Source of the DNA: Staphylococcus piscifermentans
GTDB taxonomy: Bacteria; Bacillota; Bacilli; Staphylococcales; Staphylococcaceae
Assembly (NCBI RefSeq): GCF_900186985.1
Contig: NZ_LT906447.1
Span: forward strand, 124,001-188,000
Direction: 5' to 3'
DNA: 64,000 nucleotides
Part shown: one piece after another, positions 24,477-33,533 of the stretch
Position numbering within the stretch: the first letter of the stretch is position 1
Layout: every line of letters starts with the position of its first letter
Program-made: the position numbers and the translations under genes
The notes under the pieces: generated by a model
The model's input: only the letters and a program-made list of their open reading frames with translations
Databases searched by the model: none
Told to the model about the DNA's origin: nothing

Positions 24477-26297
24477 GTGGGACATGTGTCTGCGAAAAAA
24501 AGACAAATTTTATTATGGATTATAGATTCACTCATAGTAACTTTCTCAGTATTTTTAAGTTATTTTATTTTAGAACCCTACTTTGAAAATTATTCAATTA
24601 AAAAATTAGTTTTAATTTCAATTGTACTGTTACTATCGCATCATGTATTTGCTCAAATTTTCGACTTATATCATAGGGCATGGGAATATGCTAGTGTAAG
24701 TGAGTTGCTTTTAATAGTTAAATCAGTAACTTGGTCTATTGTTACTTCAATGATAGTAGTCAGTTTAATTACAATGCAACCTCCGTTTGTCAGATTATTT
24801 TTTATTACATGGATGATGCACTTATTACTAATAGGCGGTTCTAGATTATCTTGGAGAGTCTATAGACGTATTTTTAATAAAAAAGATCAGAAAAAGAAAC
24901 CAACTTTAATTGTTGGAGCAGGAAGAGGCGGTTCTCTTTTAATTAGACAAATGATTGCTACACCTAATATGGGAATGGAGCCTGTTCTGGTAGTTGATGA
25001 TGATTCAAACAAACAAAATATTTCTATAACAACTGGAGTAAAAGTACAGGGGTACATTAATGATATTCCTGAACTAGTTAAAAGATTTAGAATCAAAAAG
25101 ATTATAATAGCAATTCCAACGCTTTCTCAAAAGCGTCTCAAAGAAATCACAGCTTTATGTAAAGATATTGAAGTTGAAGTTTTAATTATGCCAGATATTG
25201 AAAGTGTGATGACAGGACAACTAGAAGTTAACCAACTTAAAAAAGTTGAAGTTGAAGACTTATTAGGTAGAGCACCAGTAGAATTAGACATGGCAATGAT
25301 TTCAAAAGAACTAACACATAAAACGATTTTAGTAACTGGTGCTGGAGGTTCTATCGGTTCTGAAATTTGTAGGCAAATTTGTAAGTTCTCACCAGAACGG
25401 ATAATTTTACTTGGTCACGGAGAAAACAGTATATACCTTATCCATAGAGAACTTAACAAGAAATATAAAGGGCAATTCGAAATTGTGCCTGTAATTGCCG
25501 ACGTACAAGATAGAGAATTAATGTTTGAAATTATGGAAAATTACCAACCTTATGTTGTTTACCACGCTGCTGCGCACAAGCACGTACCTTTGATGGAATA
25601 CAATCCGAAAGAAGCAGTGAAAAACAATATTAATGGTACTAAGAATACAGCAGAAGCTGCTAAATCAGCAAAAGTTAATAAGTTTGTAATGATATCCACA
25701 GATAAAGCAGTAAATCCGCCAAATGTGATGGGTGCTTCAAAACGTGTTGCTGAAATGATTATACAAAGCTTAAATACCGAAGATAGTGTGACTGACTTTG
25801 TAGCTGTTCGTTTTGGAAACGTGCTTGGTTCAAGAGGGTCGGTTATTCCGCTTTTTAAAGAACAAATTGCAGCCGGAGGTCCTGTTACAGTTACTCATCC
25901 AGAAATGACAAGGTATTTTATGACAATACCAGAAGCAGCCAGACTTGTGTTACAAGCGGGAGCTCTTGCTACTGGTGGAGAAGTATTTGTATTAGACATG
26001 GGTAAACCTGTTAAAATAATAGATTTAGCTAAAAACCTTATTCGTTTAAGCGGATTTAAGGAAGAAGATATAGGCATTGAATTCAGCGGGATTCGCCCAG
26101 GTGAAAAACTTTTTGAAGAGCTTTTGAAAGAGGATGAAATTCATCCGGAACAAGTTTATGAAAAGATTTATCGTGGGAAAGTCAGCGAAGTTAATAGAGT
26201 GGTTCTAAATGATTTTATTAATGGATTAAATCAGACTTTCAGTAAAACTCAGTTAATAGATTTTGCAAATAATAATAGAGGTGAAAAGCATGAATAA
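24477..26297 (+). CDS. capD: CapD/PglF-type nucleoside-diphosphate-sugar 4,6-dehydratase
   Basis: 606 residues, the usual length of the membrane-bound CapD/WbpM/PglF group. Four N-terminal transmembrane helices (to about residue 120), a first Rossmann domain (LIVGAGRGGS), and a second dehydratase domain with LVTGAGGSIGSEI near residue 284, HAAAHKHVPLME and an MGASKR catalytic region in place of the usual YxxxK, as in this subfamily. It is expected to convert UDP-GlcNAc to the 4-keto-6-deoxy sugar. With the aminotransferase, acetyltransferase and PglC-like genes it suggests a diacetylbacillosamine-type sugar. GTG start after AGGGGA. Confidence 0.82.
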   Translation: MGHVSAKKRQILLWIIDSLIVTFSVFLSYFILEPYFENYSIKKLVLISIVLLLSHHVFAQIFDLYHRAWEYASVSELLLIVKSVTWSIVTSMIVVSLITMQPPFVRLFFITWMMHLLLIGGSRLSWRVYRRIFNKKDQKKKPTLIVGAGRGGSLLIRQMIATPNMGMEPVLVVDDDSNKQNISITTGVKVQGYINDIPELVKRFRIKKIIIAIPTLSQKRLKEITALCKDIEVEVLIMPDIESVMTGQLEVNQLKKVEVEDLLGRAPVELDMAMISKELTHKTILVTGAGGSIGSEICRQICKFSPERIILLGHGENSIYLIHRELNKKYKGQFEIVPVIADVQDRELMFEIMENYQPYVVYHAAAHKHVPLMEYNPKEAVKNNINGTKNTAEAAKSAKVNKFVMISTDKAVNPPNVMGASKRVAEMIIQSLNTEDSVTDFVAVRFGNVLGSRGSVIPLFKEQIAAGGPVTVTHPEMTRYFMTIPEAARLVLQAGALATGGEVFVLDMGKPVKIIDLAKNLIRLSGFKEEDIGIEFSGIRPGEKLFEELLKEDEIHPEQVYEKIYRGKVSEVNRVVLNDFINGLNQTFSKTQLIDFANNNRGEKHE

Positions 26298-27573
26298 GAA
26301 AGATATAAAGATTGCTGTTATTGGATTAGGATATGTTGGTATGCCATTGGCAGTTGCATTTGCAGAGCAATTTGATGTGATCGGCTTCGACATAGACTCT
26401 TCTAAAATTGATTTGTATAACAATAATATTGATCCAACTGGAGAAGTTGGTAGTGAGGGCTTAAAGAAAACGACAATGAAATTCACAGCCAATGCCGATG
26501 ATTTAAAACAAGCTAATTTCTATGTAATTACAGTCCCAACACCAATTAAACAAGATAATACACCTAATTTAGCTCCAATAGAAGGCGCAACAGAATTGGT
26601 AGGCAAATATTTATCTAAGGGAGATGTGGTGGTTTATGAATCCACTGTATATCCTGGGGTCACTGAAGATATATGTGTTCCTTTGTTAAATAAATTATCT
26701 GGATTAATTTGTGAAAAGGATTATAAAGTGGGTTATTCACCCGAAAGAATTAATCCAGGTGACAAAAAGAATACAGTTAAAAATATTACAAAAATTGTAT
26801 CAGGTATTGATGAAGAAGCATTAAATATAATTGCTGATGTATATGGTACTGCTATTCCAGCAGGAGTACATCGTGCACCAAACATTAAAGTCGCAGAAAG
26901 TGCAAAAGTAGTGGAAAACAGTCAAAGAGATATTAATATTGCTTTTATGAACGAGTTATCACAAGTATTTGACCTAATGGGAATCAATACAAATGATGTG
27001 ATTGATGCTATGAATACAAAATGGAATGCTTTAGGCTTCTATCCAGGATTAGTAGGAGGACATTGCATTGGAGTTGATCCATACTATTTTATTTATCAAG
27101 CTGAGAATGTTGGATTCCATTCACAAATTATTTCTGCAGGTAGAAAAATCAATAATTACATGGCAAAATTTGTGTCTACAAACGTTATAAAAGAACTAGT
27201 TAAGAATCATAAAATTAATAATGCAAAAGTTGTAGTGATGGGGTTAACCTTCAAAGAAGATACACCAGATTTTAGGAATTCTAAAATTATTGATGTTGTT
27301 AATGAGTTACAAGAATATGGAATTGAACCGATTATCGTTGATCCATATATTGAAAGTTTTAATGAAGATATTAACGCAAAAACTTATAAAGAATTTTCAG
27401 AAGTTGGAAATGACATTGATTTATTGATATACGGCGTTAATCATAAACAGTTTAAAGAATTAAGTGATGAAACTATAATTGAGAAATTAAGTAAAGATAG
27501 ACCTATTATTGTTGACTTAAAAAATAGATTCAAACCTTACGAAAGTGAAAAATTAACTTATTGGGCACTCTAA
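26290..27573 (+). CDS. Nucleotide-sugar 6-dehydrogenase (TviB/WbpO/UDP-GlcNAc dehydrogenase type)
   Basis: 427-residue enzyme making a UDP-uronic acid in two NAD-linked oxidations. Motifs: VIGLGYVGMPLA near residue 9, VYESTVYPG, EVGS-type substrate loop, catalytic Cys in GGHCIGVDPYY near residue 258 and GLTFKEDTPDFRNSK near 320. It fits the TviB/WbpO branch using UDP-GlcNAc or UDP-GalNAc more than UDP-glucose, which cannot be settled here. Start ATG 26290 follows AGAGGTG and overlaps capD by 8 bases; an upstream ATG at 26263 was rejected. Confidence 0.82.
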   Translation: MNKKDIKIAVIGLGYVGMPLAVAFAEQFDVIGFDIDSSKIDLYNNNIDPTGEVGSEGLKKTTMKFTANADDLKQANFYVITVPTPIKQDNTPNLAPIEGATELVGKYLSKGDVVVYESTVYPGVTEDICVPLLNKLSGLICEKDYKVGYSPERINPGDKKNTVKNITKIVSGIDEEALNIIADVYGTAIPAGVHRAPNIKVAESAKVVENSQRDINIAFMNELSQVFDLMGINTNDVIDAMNTKWNALGFYPGLVGGHCIGVDPYYFIYQAENVGFHSQIISAGRKINNYMAKFVSTNVIKELVKNHKINNAKVVVMGLTFKEDTPDFRNSKIIDVVNELQEYGIEPIIVDPYIESFNEDINAKTYKEFSEVGNDIDLLIYGVNHKQFKELSDETIIEKLSKDRPIIVDLKNRFKPYESEKLTYWAL

Positions 27574-27592
27574 CTAATCGGGGGTAATATTC

Positions 27593-28810
27593 ATGAAAAA
27601 AAGAGAAGTACCATTTTCACCACCAGATATCGATTCACAAGAGATAGAAGAAGTTATAGAAGTATTAAAGTCAGGGTGGATTACTACAGGCCCGCAAACC
27701 AAAAAATTCGAAAAAGAAATTGCAGATTTCATTGGAACAGATATGGCAGTTTGTCTAAACTCATGTACCGCTGCTTTAGAAATGACATTAAGAATATTAG
27801 GGATTGGTGAAGGTGATGAAGTCATTGTTCCTTCGTATACTTATACTGCTACAGCAGCAGCAGTTCAACATACCGGAGCAAAAGTCCAGATGATAGATAC
27901 AGCATTGGATTCATTTGAAATGGATTATGATCAAATATCTTCTAAAATAAATCAAAATACCAAAGCAATTATTCCAGTAGATGTTGCTGGAAAACCCTGT
28001 GATTATGATCAAATTTTTAAGATTGTTGAAAAAAATAAAAAATTATTTAAACCATCTAATAATTTACAAAAACAATTTAATAGGATGATTGTAATTGCAG
28101 ATGGAGCTCACTCATTCGGAGCAGAATACAAAGGAAGAAAAGTTGGACAGGTAGCCGATTTTACTTGTTTTTCTTTTCATGCAGTAAAAAACTTAACAAC
28201 AGGTGAAGGTGGAGCAGTCACTTGGCCTTCACGAAAGAATATAAATAATGAAGAGTTGTATAAACAATATATGTTGTTCAGTTTACACGGCCAGTCTAAA
28301 GACGCACTTTCAAAATCAAAAATTGGTCAATGGGAATACGATATCTTAGAACCATTATATAAATGCAATATGACAGATATTCAAGCAGCTATTGGTCGTA
28401 ATCAGTTAAAACGGTATAAATCTCTTCTTAATAGAAGAAGAGAGATTATTAGTAATTACAATAAAGCTTTTGAGAGTAATGATGAAATTGCAATTTTGAA
28501 ACATCAAGGTAAGGAATTTAGTTCCTCAGGCCATTTGTTTTTAACAAGAATCAAAAACATTGATTCTGAACAACGCAATGAAATAATTGAAAAAATGGGA
28601 GAACGTGGTATTTCTTGTAATGTTCATTACAAACCACTTCCTATGTTAACTGCGTATAAAAATTTAGGCTTTGAAATTGAAAAATTCCCAAACGCTTACC
28701 ACCAATTTAAAAATGAAATTTCTTTACCATTGCATACAAGATTGACTGATGAAGATGTAACTTATGTAGCACGAAATTTTGTTGAAATTATAAATCAGGT
28801 GGTGAAGTAA
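27593..28810 (+). CDS. DegT/DnrJ/EryC1-family sugar aminotransferase (PglE-like)
   Basis: 405-residue PLP enzyme that aminates keto-sugar nucleotides. LNSCTAALEMTLRILG near the N terminus, IADGAHSFGAEYKG (cofactor Asp) and Schiff-base Lys in SFHAVKNLTTGEGG. Together with the upstream PglF-like dehydratase it would form UDP-4-amino-4,6-dideoxy-GlcNAc. The stop codon overlaps the next start (TAATG), so translation is probably coupled. Homologues act in bacillosamine, perosamine and pseudaminic acid synthesis. Confidence 0.84.
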   Translation: MKKREVPFSPPDIDSQEIEEVIEVLKSGWITTGPQTKKFEKEIADFIGTDMAVCLNSCTAALEMTLRILGIGEGDEVIVPSYTYTATAAAVQHTGAKVQMIDTALDSFEMDYDQISSKINQNTKAIIPVDVAGKPCDYDQIFKIVEKNKKLFKPSNNLQKQFNRMIVIADGAHSFGAEYKGRKVGQVADFTCFSFHAVKNLTTGEGGAVTWPSRKNINNEELYKQYMLFSLHGQSKDALSKSKIGQWEYDILEPLYKCNMTDIQAAIGRNQLKRYKSLLNRRREIISNYNKAFESNDEIAILKHQGKEFSSSGHLFLTRIKNIDSEQRNEIIEKMGERGISCNVHYKPLPMLTAYKNLGFEIEKFPNAYHQFKNEISLPLHTRLTDEDVTYVARNFVEIINQVVK

Positions 28811-29427
28811 TGTATAAAAATACTTTGAAAAGAACATTTGATTTAGTGATCAGCATATTAGTTATGCCTTTCTTCATAATTATATCATTAATGGTTGGAT
28901 TGCTTATAAAAAGAGAAGATAAGGGACCAATCTTTTATACAAGCAAAAGACTTGGTAAAGATAAAAAGACATTTAATATTTATAAATTTCGTTCTATGAA
29001 AGTAAACGCTCCTGATATTAGAAATGAAGATGGTTCAACATTTAATGCAGAAAATGATCCTCGTATAACAAACATTGGTAAATTAATTAGAAAAACAAGC
29101 ATAGATGAATTACCTCAATTATTAAATGTTATAAAAGGAGACATGAGTATTGTAGGTCCTAGACCAGATACTCCTGAAGCATTGAAAGTTTATAAAGGTG
29201 AAGAATCAAGAAAGTTAGAAGTTAGACCAGGTATAACTGGTTATAATCAAGCATATTTCAGAAATTCAATACCACAAAGTCAAAAGTTTGAAAATGATGT
29301 AATATATGTTGATAATGTCAGTTTCTTATTTGATTGTAAGATTATATTGAAAACAATTTCAAGTGTGGTATTCAGAAAAAATATTAATAACAAGGTGGTA
29401 AAGAATGCCAACGAATCAAGAAGTTAA
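28810..29427 (+). CDS. Monotopic phosphoglycosyl transferase (PglC/CapM-like initiating sugar transferase)
   Basis: 205-residue membrane enzyme that moves a phospho-sugar from a UDP-sugar to undecaprenyl phosphate and so starts the repeat unit. N-terminal re-entrant hydrophobic helix (DLVISILVMPFFIIISLMVG), KFRSM motif, catalytic Asp-Glu pair in SIDELPQ, and VGPRP near residue 118. Its short length (no extra N-terminal helices) is that of PglC. Given the upstream bacillosamine-type genes, UDP-diacetylbacillosamine is a reasonable substrate; this is inference. Confidence 0.86.
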   Translation: MYKNTLKRTFDLVISILVMPFFIIISLMVGLLIKREDKGPIFYTSKRLGKDKKTFNIYKFRSMKVNAPDIRNEDGSTFNAENDPRITNIGKLIRKTSIDELPQLLNVIKGDMSIVGPRPDTPEALKVYKGEESRKLEVRPGITGYNQAYFRNSIPQSQKFENDVIYVDNVSFLFDCKIILKTISSVVFRKNINNKVVKNANESRS

Positions 29428-29923
29428 ACTCAGAGGATTGACTTTTAAAGATGAAAAACTAATATTTGACTGGAAAAGTGATGAACAACTTAGAGAATTG
29501 CTAGGCACAACTTACCCTATTTCTGAATTAGAACATCATAAGTGGTTTGAAAATAAAATGTTAGAAAGTAAAAATAAACATTTTATGATTCTATACAACG
29601 ATGAAGCTGTTGGAATGATTGGCTTTAATAATGTTGATTTTATAAACCGTAATGCTGAAATTTTCATATTTATCGGCGACGAAAATTATTGGGGGAAAGG
29701 TATAGGGACACAAGCGATTCAGGAATTAGAAAAAATAGCATTTAAAAATATGAATTTGCATATGATTTATCTTCATGTTTTTTCTTTTAATAAAAGAGCA
29801 ACAGAAATGTATAAAAAAATAGGGTTTGAAATTGATGGAATGTTAAGAGAAAGCAAATATTTAAACGGAAAATATTATGACAATATCTTAATGTCTAAAG
29901 TATCAAAAGATAAGGAGGTATAG
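29405..29923 (+). CDS. GNAT N-acetyltransferase, probably amino-sugar acetylating
   Basis: 172-residue GNAT protein: acceptor region FDWKSDEQLRELLG, acetyl-CoA loop region NYWGKGIGTQAI (RGxGxA-like), and C-terminal EMYKKIGFEIDGMLRES. It resembles RimJ/PseH-type acetyltransferases that acetylate 4-amino sugars. It would replace the left-handed-helix acetyltransferase (PglD) usual in bacillosamine pathways. It overlaps the preceding gene by 23 bases and is followed after 2 bases by an ATP-grasp gene. Confidence 0.8.
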   Translation: MPTNQEVKLRGLTFKDEKLIFDWKSDEQLRELLGTTYPISELEHHKWFENKMLESKNKHFMILYNDEAVGMIGFNNVDFINRNAEIFIFIGDENYWGKGIGTQAIQELEKIAFKNMNLHMIYLHVFSFNKRATEMYKKIGFEIDGMLRESKYLNGKYYDNILMSKVSKDKEV

Positions 29924-29925
29924 CA

Positions 29926-31116
29926 TTGAAGAAAGTTTTTATTTTGGGAGGCAGTGCGCTACAAGTGCCATTGATAAAAACAGCTAAAAATTTAGGATTA
30001 TATGTAATCGTAATTGATTTAAACCCAGAGGCTGTTGGTTTCAAATATGCTGATGAGAAATACGTAATCAGTACACGAGATGGTGAAAGTATAGCTGAAT
30101 TGGCTGAAGAAATCGGACCCGAAGCGATTATAACTGCAGCAACAGATATGCCGATGAGAACCATAGCAGAAGTAGGCGAAAAGTTGGGATATAATACTTT
30201 GTCCTATGAAACATCTTTGAAGGCCACTGATAAGTTTTTAATGAGAGAAGCATTAAAAGTAAACAAAGTTGCAATACCTAAGTATTTTCTAGCTGAAAGT
30301 AAAAAAGATTTTAATGAGGCAATAAAAGCAATAGATGGACCGAAAATTATAAAACCAGTTGATTCTTCTGGGAGTAGAGGTATTTATTTATTAAATGATG
30401 AAAGTAAAAGAGATGAAGCTTTTAGCCATGCGTTAAGACATTCTAATAACAAGAAAATTTTAATTGAAGAATACATGCGTGGAAATGAAGTCAGCGTAGA
30501 AACGCTCACAATAAATGGTAAAACATCTGTGATCGCAATAACTGATAAGTTAACTACAGGGGCACCCCATTTTATTGAAACAGGTCACCATATACCGAGT
30601 TTAGTCAGTGAAGAAATGCAAAATGAGATTAAGAAAATTACTATCCAAGCTATTGAAGCGATTGGTATTAAAAATGGGCCATCACATACCGAAATTATAG
30701 TTACACCGAACGGTCCTAAAATTGTCGAGTTAGGAGCACGACTTGGTGGAGATTTCATTACAAGTCATCTAGTGAAGTATGGTACAAGTATAGATTTAAT
30801 ACAGTTACATATCTTGTTGAGCATGGGAGAGTTAACATCTTTAGATGAAGAAGTAGATTATTACGGTTCGGCAATTCGCTATTTTCAAGTTTCCCCAGGT
30901 ATCGTAAAAGATATTACAGTTCCTGAATATATTGTAGAAGATGAAAATTTAGTTGAACTTGAATTTAATTATTCTATTGGTGATAAAGTTGATGAAGTTA
31001 AAAGTAGTGCTAATAGATTCGGTTATATTATATGTAAGGGTGAAACAACGGAATCTGCAATAAATTTATGTGAAAAGTTTATGAGTGAAATTAATATATC
31101 AATCGAAGAGGTATAA
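29926..31116 (+). CDS. ATP-grasp ligase of the polysaccharide locus
   Basis: 396-residue carbamoyl-phosphate-synthase-like ATP-grasp protein. An N-terminal pre-ATP-grasp Rossmann part (FILGGSALQVPLIKTAKNLG) leads to the central ATP-binding domain with KPVDSSGSRGIYL, the IEEYMRGNEVSVET segment and EIIVTPNGPKIVELGARLGGD carrying metal-binding acids. Such enzymes join a carboxylate to an amine. In this locus it may add an amino acid to an amino sugar or uronic acid, but no substrate can be read from the sequence. TTG start 11 bases after AAGGAGG. Confidence 0.78.
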   Translation: MKKVFILGGSALQVPLIKTAKNLGLYVIVIDLNPEAVGFKYADEKYVISTRDGESIAELAEEIGPEAIITAATDMPMRTIAEVGEKLGYNTLSYETSLKATDKFLMREALKVNKVAIPKYFLAESKKDFNEAIKAIDGPKIIKPVDSSGSRGIYLLNDESKRDEAFSHALRHSNNKKILIEEYMRGNEVSVETLTINGKTSVIAITDKLTTGAPHFIETGHHIPSLVSEEMQNEIKKITIQAIEAIGIKNGPSHTEIIVTPNGPKIVELGARLGGDFITSHLVKYGTSIDLIQLHILLSMGELTSLDEEVDYYGSAIRYFQVSPGIVKDITVPEYIVEDENLVELEFNYSIGDKVDEVKSSANRFGYIICKGETTESAINLCEKFMSEINISIEEV

Positions 31117-31128
31117 GAAGGTGTAAAG

Positions 31129-32355
31129 ATGAAGATTTGGATTGTTTCAGATGGAGAGCCGCTCCCTGTTGATAATGAAAATGTTAGATTGCGAAGAATG
31201 GGAAATTTAGCCAGTATTTTGAGCGAAAGAGGCCACGAAGTGCTTTGGTTTTCATCTAATTTTGAACATTATAATAAAATTTTCAGAACAGAAACAGACG
31301 CAGTGTTTCCAATAAATAAAAATTATAAAATTGTATTATTAGCTACTAAAGGTTATAAACGAAATGTTTCACTAGCTAGGTTGCTACATTTTAAGCTTTT
31401 TGCAAAAAAATTTGCAACTATAGCCAAAGAATTAAGTAAACCTGATGTTATTTTAACTACAATGGCTCCTATCCAAGCTTCTAGAGAAGTCGAGAAATTT
31501 GCAACCGAATATAAGGTGCCATTTGTCGTAGACATTAGAGATTTATGGCCAGAAATTTATTATGAAGTTACACCTAAAATTTCACATCCTTTAATAAAAA
31601 TTTTAGTTGAAAATAACATTAAAACTTTAAAACAAATTTTACAAAAAAGTACAGGTATTGTTGGTGTAACAGCCAAGTTTTTAGAGTATGGATTAAACGT
31701 TGCTGACATGAAGCGCAGATATACTGATAGTGTTTTTCATACAGCCTACCCAGATATTATTAAAAAAGACAAATGTTTAACAGATGATTGGAACAATAAC
31801 GGTCTAGAAGATGGGGATTTTGTGGTAACTTTCGTAGGAAACTTTGGGAAACAATTTGATTTGGAAACTGTATTTAAAGCTATAGATTTAATAGATGAAA
31901 AGAAAATTAAATTTGTTTTGTGCGGTGTCGGTGAAAAGTACGATTATTATGTTCAAAAATATAAAAATAATGATCATGTAATACTGCCAGGCTGGGTAGG
32001 TAAAAATGAAATTGTTTCTTTACTGAAACGCTCTTCAGTAGGCGTAGCTCCTTATATCGATAGTATTAATTTTAGATTAAATATGCCTAATAAATTCGGT
32101 GAATATCTTGCTGCTTCTCTGCCCGTGTTGGTTGGAGTTTCGGGAATGATGGAAGAAATGTTGAATGAAAATAATAATGGATATCATTATAGCAATGAAT
32201 ATGAACTGAAAGATAAAATTCTAAAACTTTATAATGATGAAAGATTGTTGAAAGACATGTCGTCTGCTTCACGAAATCTTTATATAAATCAATTTAATGT
32301 TGGAACAGTGTATACGCAATTCGCCAAGTATTTAGAAAATATCGGCATGAGATAA
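31129..32355 (+). CDS. GT4-family glycosyltransferase (WbuB-like)
   Basis: 408-residue GT-B fold glycosyltransferase. The N-terminal acceptor half opens with IWIVSDGEPLPVDNENVR and has VVDIRDLWPE. The C-terminal donor half contains VTFVGNFGKQFDLET, LCGVGEKYDYY and VGVAPYIDSINFRLNMPNKFGEYLA with the donor-binding region. It resembles the WbuB group that transfers acetamido-deoxy sugars. It builds the repeat unit on the inner membrane face. Donor and linkage are unknown. Confidence 0.8.
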   Translation: MKIWIVSDGEPLPVDNENVRLRRMGNLASILSERGHEVLWFSSNFEHYNKIFRTETDAVFPINKNYKIVLLATKGYKRNVSLARLLHFKLFAKKFATIAKELSKPDVILTTMAPIQASREVEKFATEYKVPFVVDIRDLWPEIYYEVTPKISHPLIKILVENNIKTLKQILQKSTGIVGVTAKFLEYGLNVADMKRRYTDSVFHTAYPDIIKKDKCLTDDWNNNGLEDGDFVVTFVGNFGKQFDLETVFKAIDLIDEKKIKFVLCGVGEKYDYYVQKYKNNDHVILPGWVGKNEIVSLLKRSSVGVAPYIDSINFRLNMPNKFGEYLAASLPVLVGVSGMMEEMLNENNNGYHYSNEYELKDKILKLYNDERLLKDMSSASRNLYINQFNVGTVYTQFAKYLENIGMR

Positions 32356-32414
32356 AAATAATTTGTAATAATATAAATTTTAATTTTTTATTTAATTAAT
32401 TGAGGTGAGATGCG

Positions 32415-33533
32415 GTGAAAATTTTACATTTGAATTCTAATTTTGTCCATAGTAAATTGTATGGCAACCAATTAAATAATATGTCTGTAGATTTTGAACA
32501 CATTATTTATAACCCGATAAAACAAAATGTAAAAGTAAAAGATGAGGGTGACCCTTATACATTATTTATTCCAAGAAATTTAAATAAATTAGACAGTCTT
32601 TTGAGCTTTAGACGTAGACATAAATCATTAAAATATTTAAAAAGAAATTTAGACTTATCTGAAATTTCGTTATCACATGCACATACTTTAACTAATGACG
32701 GTATCTTAGCTTACTCTCTATTTCAAAAATATAATATTCCTTATGTACTAACTATTAGAAATACTGATGTCAATTTTTCAATTAAATATAAAAAACACTT
32801 AAAACCATTATTTAATAAAACTATTAAAAGTGCTGAATTAATAATTTTTCCTAATCATGTTTATAAAGATAAATTGATGACATTATTTAAAGGTAATGCA
32901 GAGGTCGAAAAAAAACTTGAAAAATCGATAGTTATTCCGAATGGGATAGATGGCTATTGGCATAAAAATAAAAAGGCAGAAAGAAAAACATTAGAAAATA
33001 AAAAAGTGATTGATCTTATCTATGTAGGTAGAATATATAAAAATAAGAACTTGCATAGAGTTCTTAAAGCTATTACAGAAATTAATGAGCAGAAAAAATA
33101 CAAGTTGAAATTTAACGTTGTAGGTAAAGTTATCAACCAAAAATATTTTAAAAACTTAAAGAAAAATTATAAATTTAAATATTTTGGAACTAAAAATAAA
33201 GAAGAAATTTCTGAGATTATGAAAAGTATGGATATATTCACGATGCCTTCTGAAAATGAAACTTTCGGATTAGTTTTTTTAGAGGCATTGAGTCAAAATT
33301 TACCTATTGTGTATACAAAAGATGAAGGAATTGATCGTTATTTCTCGGAAAATGTGTATGGGGTGGCTGCTCATTCTAAGGATTACCAAGACATTAAAAA
33401 AGCAATTATCTATATTATAAATAATTATAATGAAATGCAGAAAAATCTTGATGACAAAGAATTTTTAAATGAATTTAAATGGGAAACTATTGGCAAGAAA
33501 TATGACAAAATATATCGAGAAAAATGTTTATGA
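32415..33533 (+). CDS. GT4-family glycosyltransferase
   Basis: 372-residue glycosyltransferase, GT-B fold. Donor half: IVIPNGIDG, LIYVGRIYKNKNLHRVLKA (conserved Lys) and ENETFGLVFLEALSQNLPIV, the classical EX7E motif. GTG start 8 bases after GAGGTGAG. The 59-base gap before it is AT-rich but has no clear terminator, so it probably stays in the capsule operon. The last bases overlap the flippase gene (ATGA). Confidence 0.82.
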   Translation: MKILHLNSNFVHSKLYGNQLNNMSVDFEHIIYNPIKQNVKVKDEGDPYTLFIPRNLNKLDSLLSFRRRHKSLKYLKRNLDLSEISLSHAHTLTNDGILAYSLFQKYNIPYVLTIRNTDVNFSIKYKKHLKPLFNKTIKSAELIIFPNHVYKDKLMTLFKGNAEVEKKLEKSIVIPNGIDGYWHKNKKAERKTLENKKVIDLIYVGRIYKNKNLHRVLKAITEINEQKKYKLKFNVVGKVINQKYFKNLKKNYKFKYFGTKNKEEISEIMKSMDIFTMPSENETFGLVFLEALSQNLPIVYTKDEGIDRYFSENVYGVAAHSKDYQDIKKAIIYIINNYNEMQKNLDDKEFLNEFKWETIGKKYDKIYREKCL

